Shown here: positions 5,777-7,989 of the stretch, piece after piece
How positions within the stretch are numbered: position 1 is the first letter of the stretch
Layout of the letters: every line of letters starts with the position of its first letter
Assembly: GCA_027322565.1 (NCBI GenBank)
Contig: DAHVRG010000292.1
Span: forward strand, 1 to 7,989
Direction of reading: 5' to 3'
DNA length: 7,989 bases
DNA from: Georgenia sp.
Lineage (GTDB): Bacteria; Actinomycetota; Actinomycetes; Actinomycetales; Actinomycetaceae
The notes under the pieces: generated by a model
Told to the model about the DNA's origin: nothing
What the model saw: only the letters and a program-made list of their open reading frames with translations
Database searches by the model: none
Made by a program: the position numbers and the translations under genes

Positions 5777-7005
5777 CGTCGGCCCTCCGGGAGCTCGTCG
5801 TGGGTGGCGTCGGAGGAGCGGCTGCGCTCGAGCTGCAGCCTGGCCCGGCTCACCTGGCCCTCGAGGACCTCCACGGTCTGCTTGATCGAGTGCGCGGCCT
5901 CGGCCTTGAACCGGTCGATCTCGTCCAGCGCCTGGAAGACGTTGTCGAAGGCCCGCTGGAGCTTCGCCGGGTCGACGGTGGCCCGGGCGGCCTGCTGCTG
6001 GATCTCCGCGCCCTGGGTGCGGAGCAGCTCCGACGTCGCGAGGATCATGTCCGAGGTCGTCGTGTTCAGCGCCTCGATCTGGGAGAGCACGATCTGCTGC
6101 TGGGCCAGCGCCTGCGAGACGATGACCGCGACCCGCAGCGCCGCCAGGGTGGTGTCGAGCGCCCGGTCCACGCCCTTGATGAGCTCGGTGTTGTTCTTCT
6201 TCACGACGTCGAGCGCGAGGTAGCCCTGGACCGAGACCGCCAGCTGGGTCATGAGGTCCTGGTGACGCTGCCGGACGTAGAAGAGAGCGTCCTTCTCCAG
6301 CGTGGTGGCGTCGTCCGCCTTGCCCTCGGCTCGCCGGGCCGCGATCCGCTGCTCCAGGCCGTCGCCGAGGTGCCGGGCGAGGACGGCGTAGTTGGCGAGC
6401 TGCCCGAGTGCCGCCCACAGGTGGTCGCGCTCGGTCTGGATGGCGGCGTTGTCGAGGCGCAGCTCGTCCTGCCCGCCCTTGAGCGCCTTGGTGATGGCGT
6501 CGAGCTGCTCCTGGGCGGACTCGTACTTGCGGAAGTACCGCTCGATCGCGTTGCCACCGGGCAGGAACCGAAGCAGGCGCTTGCCGCCGGTGAGGTCGTG
6601 CCGGTTGGGGTCGAGCTCGGTGACGATGCGGCGCAGCTCGGCGAGGCTCGCCCCCGTGCGGGACGCGGGGTCCGCACCGGAGGCGGCCATCGCGGCAGCA
6701 GGCCGCTGGAGCATCCGGTTGGCGGAGTCCGCCGCCTGGTTCATCGTGTCCTCGCCCAGGCGGGTCAGCTGCGCCATCTTCGTCTGGAACTCGGGGCTGT
6801 GCAGCGGCGTGGCGAGCAGCTCGTCGAGGAACTTCTCTGCCGTCTCCGCGTGCTGCTGCTGCGTCTCGGCGTCGACGAGGACGACGCCGCCGACCTTCTC
6901 CGGCTCGTGGACCTCCACCTCGTCCGCCGGCTTGGGCGGCTCGAGCTGCAGCGGGTTCTCGACCGCCGGGGGCTGGTTCTGGCCAAGGTCGAGCGGGTTG
7001 GACAT
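5773..7005 (-). CDS. TelA/YaaN-family protein (so-called toxic anion resistance protein)
   Basis: This 410-residue cytoplasmic, mostly helical protein carries the full TelA signature. Residues 1-45 are a polar, Pro-rich tail. The conserved core begins near 120: LDPNRHDL, then LLRFLPGGNAIERYFRKYESAQEQLDAI (144-171), GGQDELRLDN (177-186), FYVRQRHQDLMTQLAVSVQGYLALDVVKKNN (242-272), ELIKGVDRALDTTLAALRVAVIVSQALAQQQ (274-304), and LNTTTSDMI (313-321). Its C-terminal third is coiled-coil-like. The family is linked to tellurite resistance and, in Firmicutes, to tolerance of cell-envelope agents; the mechanism is not settled. Start ATG at 7005 is preferred over GTG at 7014 because GGAGGAG overlaps that GTG. 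It is followed by the XpaC-like gene with a 4-base overlap, a pairing known from Bacillus xpaC-yaaN. A specific tellurite role here is not shown by the sequence. Confidence 0.95.
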   Translation of the reverse strand: MSNPLDLGQNQPPAVENPLQLEPPKPADEVEVHEPEKVGGVVLVDAETQQQHAETAEKFLDELLATPLHSPEFQTKMAQLTRLGEDTMNQAADSANRMLQRPAAAMAASGADPASRTGASLAELRRIVTELDPNRHDLTGGKRLLRFLPGGNAIERYFRKYESAQEQLDAITKALKGGQDELRLDNAAIQTERDHLWAALGQLANYAVLARHLGDGLEQRIAARRAEGKADDATTLEKDALFYVRQRHQDLMTQLAVSVQGYLALDVVKKNNTELIKGVDRALDTTLAALRVAVIVSQALAQQQIVLSQIEALNTTTSDMILATSELLRTQGAEIQQQAARATVDPAKLQRAFDNVFQALDEIDRFKAEAAHSIKQTVEVLEGQVSRARLQLERSRSSDATHDELPEGRR

Positions 7006-7013
7006 GCGGTGCA

Positions 7014-7020
7014 CTCCTCC
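7014..7020 (-). promoter_or_regulatory. Ribosome binding site that fixes the telA start
   Basis: GGAGGAG on the minus strand is followed by 8 bases and the ATG at 7005-7003. An in-frame GTG at 7014-7012 overlaps the site itself and so is not usable from it. This is why the protein is given as 410 rather than 413 residues. Confidence 0.85.
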
Positions 7021-7070
7021 GGCAGATCGGGGTCCTGCTCGATTGTCTCAGAGCGGACGCCCGCCCGGGA

Positions 7071-7088
7071 GGCGACGGCGCCGCCGCC
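7071..7088 (-). terminator. Possible GC-rich hairpin after the ridA-type gene
   Basis: An 18-base palindrome with one mismatched pair (7075/7084) begins 16 bases after the ridA-type stop, inside the 99-base gap before telA. No U-run follows. It could end or weaken transcription from the upstream pair, but runs of GCC/GGC repeats here make chance pairing likely. Confidence 0.3.
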
Positions 7089-7104
7089 GGGTTCCGCCGC
7101 TCCC

Positions 7105-7512
7105 CTACTCGACCACCGCGGTGGCCTCGACCTCGACGAGGACGTCGGGCTCGTAGAGCCGGTCCACCCCGATGAGGGAGGAGGGGGGCAGCGGTTGCGG
7201 GAGGGCCAGCGCGCCGAGGACGGCCTCGATGCCCGCCATGAGGTCGGCCATCATCTCGGGCTGCCATCGCGCGACGTAGAACCGCAGCTGGGCGACGTCG
7301 GCGAAGGTCGCTCCGGCACCGGCCAGCGCACGCCCGACGTTGCGCAGGGCGCCCGCGACCTGACCGGCGAGGTCACCGTTCGCCAGCGCCCTCCCGTCGC
7401 CGTCGCGGGCGACCTGCCCGGCGACGTGGATGAGGCGCGATCCGGTCGCGACAGACACGTGGTGGTAGGGAGCCGGCATGAGTCCGGTGGGGCTGGAGAG
7501 CTGGACCGCCAC
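7105..7512 (-). CDS. RidA (YjgF/YER057c/UK114) family protein lacking the catalytic arginine
   Basis: This 135-residue protein has normal RidA length and fold signs: HVAGQVARD (29-37), a helix with VAGALRNVGRALAGAGATFADVAQLRFYV (52-80), and the closing strand VLVEVEATAVV (124-134) with the conserved Glu129. Classical RidA trimers hydrolyse reactive imines such as 2-aminoacrylate, using an Arg in the P-x-R-S segment (Arg105 in E. coli). Here that segment reads P109-P-S-S-L, so Ser111 stands at the Arg position. The protein therefore probably belongs to one of the Arg-less Rid subfamilies, whose reactions are mostly unknown, and should not be annotated as an imine deaminase. The start is GTG with AAGGA upstream. 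It lies 30 bases after the CGNR regulator gene on the same strand, probably in one operon. Confidence 0.92.
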   Translation of the reverse strand: MAVQLSSPTGLMPAPYHHVSVATGSRLIHVAGQVARDGDGRALANGDLAGQVAGALRNVGRALAGAGATFADVAQLRFYVARWQPEMMADLMAGIEAVLGALALPQPLPPSSLIGVDRLYEPDVLVEVEATAVVE

Positions 7513-7542
7513 GGGTCATCCTTCGGGTAGTGGGGAGCCAGG

Positions 7543-7989
7543 TCAGCCCTGGGCCGCCTGGCGCTTGCGCTGGTAGTGGCGCCGTGCCTTCATCCGGTTG
7601 CCGCACACGGCCATCGAGCACCACTGCGCACGGTTGGCATGGCTGCGGTCGATGAGGAAGAGGCGGCACTCGGGGTTGCCGCACGGGCGCAGCCGGCCCG
7701 GGCGGGACTCCTCCAGGGCGAACCAGGCGAGCACGGCGCGCGCCGCGACGGCGTGGTCGGCCGGGGCGTCGAGCCGCCACTGCAGGGTGCCGTCCTCCAC
7801 CTCCGGGACCATCGTCACGCCGCGGAGGAAGGTGCCCAGCCGGTCCGGGCCTGTGTCACCGCGGACGACGGCCTGGAGCACCTCGCGCGCCTCGCGCACC
7901 ACAGCCGCCTCCCGGGCGGTTCCGGAACCGCCGCGCGCGCTGGTCCACGCCGCGGCGGCGACGTCGTCACCGAGCGCGTCGGTCGGGAC
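7543..7989 (-). CDS. CGNR zinc-finger (ABATE domain) transcriptional regulator, N-terminus cut by window edge
   Basis: The C-terminal 148 residues are visible and the frame is open to the right edge, so the true start lies outside; the full protein is usually about 180-200 residues. The C-terminal CGNR zinc finger is complete: Cys103 and Cys108 (CGNPEC) and Cys124 and Cys129 (CSMAVCGNR), counting from the first visible codon, followed by basic MKARRHYQRKR suited to DNA contact. The segment RPCGNPECRLFLIDRSHANRAQWC is typical of the family. Residues 1-100 are the end of the ABATE domain, thought to bind a stress-related ligand. A GTG at 7902 could be mistaken for the start, but the family-like sequence continues upstream. 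It precedes the ridA-type gene by 30 bases and may control it. The ligand is unknown. Confidence 0.92.
   Translation of the reverse strand, partial: VPTDALGDDVAAAAWTSARGGSGTAREAAVVREAREVLQAVVRGDTGPDRLGTFLRGVTMVPEVEDGTLQWRLDAPADHAVAARAVLAWFALEESRPGRLRPCGNPECRLFLIDRSHANRAQWCSMAVCGNRMKARRHYQRKRQAAQG

Noticed and set aside
5906..5918. TTGAACCGGTCGA, resembling the CGAACCGGTTCG operator
   Set aside because: It is only a half match, lies deep inside telA coding sequence, and is explained by codons.
7042..7047. GACAAT on the minus strand as a -10 box for telA
   Set aside because: No -35-like hexamer stands at any acceptable spacing in this GC-rich gap, so I do not annotate a promoter, though telA may still have one there.
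5770..7530. A 586-codon open frame on the plus strand across the telA and ridA genes
   Set aside because: It lies opposite two well-recognised genes, has no ribosome site or family pattern, and its composition is the Arg/Gly/Val-rich kind made by the antisense of GC-rich codons.
1..7989. Defence system, prophage, mobile element, CRISPR or RNA gene
   Set aside because: No integrase, transposase, nuclease, repeat array, inverted terminal repeat or tRNA/rRNA-like segment was found; the genes are ordinary chromosomal types of uniform composition.

Overview
The window is very GC-rich DNA with dense coding, short intergenic gaps, several GTG starts and actinobacterial-type promoters. Every recognisable protein looks actinobacterial. 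A member of the Micrococcales or a related order is my inference; no rRNA or marker gene fixes the taxon. I see no tRNA, rRNA, IS element, CRISPR array, integrase or phage gene, so this looks like ordinary chromosome. Both edges cut through genes.

Region 1 (1-2710, minus strand) is a carbohydrate uptake operon transcribed leftwards: a LacI-family regulator, a lipoprotein sugar-binding protein, and the N-terminus of a MalF-type permease that runs off the left edge. One promoter (about 2647-2677) lies among three CGAACC-type palindromes. Two of these cover the predicted transcription start and leader, and one sits upstream of the -35 box. The regulator is therefore predicted to control its own gene and the transporter genes together.

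Region 2 (2859-4492, minus strand) is a two-gene unit, a TetR-family regulator followed by an alpha/beta hydrolase. The tetR promoter places the predicted start of the RNA on the GTG start codon, so the message may be leaderless. An imperfect palindrome lies between its -35 and -10 boxes.

Region 3 (4458-4955) is the only plus-strand gene, a 109-residue protein with two predicted membrane helices and no family I recognise. It is divergent from tetR and converges on the next unit.

Region 4 (4982-7005, minus strand) is a TelA/YaaN-family protein whose stop overlaps the start of a membrane protein resembling XpaC. This is the same pairing as xpaC-yaaN in Bacillus, with the order reversed. The pair is known, but its biochemistry is poorly understood and its database names are misleading.

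Region 5 (7105-7989, minus strand) is a CGNR zinc-finger regulator, cut by the right edge, followed 30 bases later by a RidA-family protein. That protein has Ser where the catalytic Arg of RidA should be. All genes of regions 4 and 5 point the same way, with a 99-base gap between ridA and telA.

I found no clearly new multi-gene system. The points most worth checking are the operator layout of the sugar operon, the possible leaderless tetR, the TelA/XpaC pair, and the Arg-less RidA beside a CGNR regulator.
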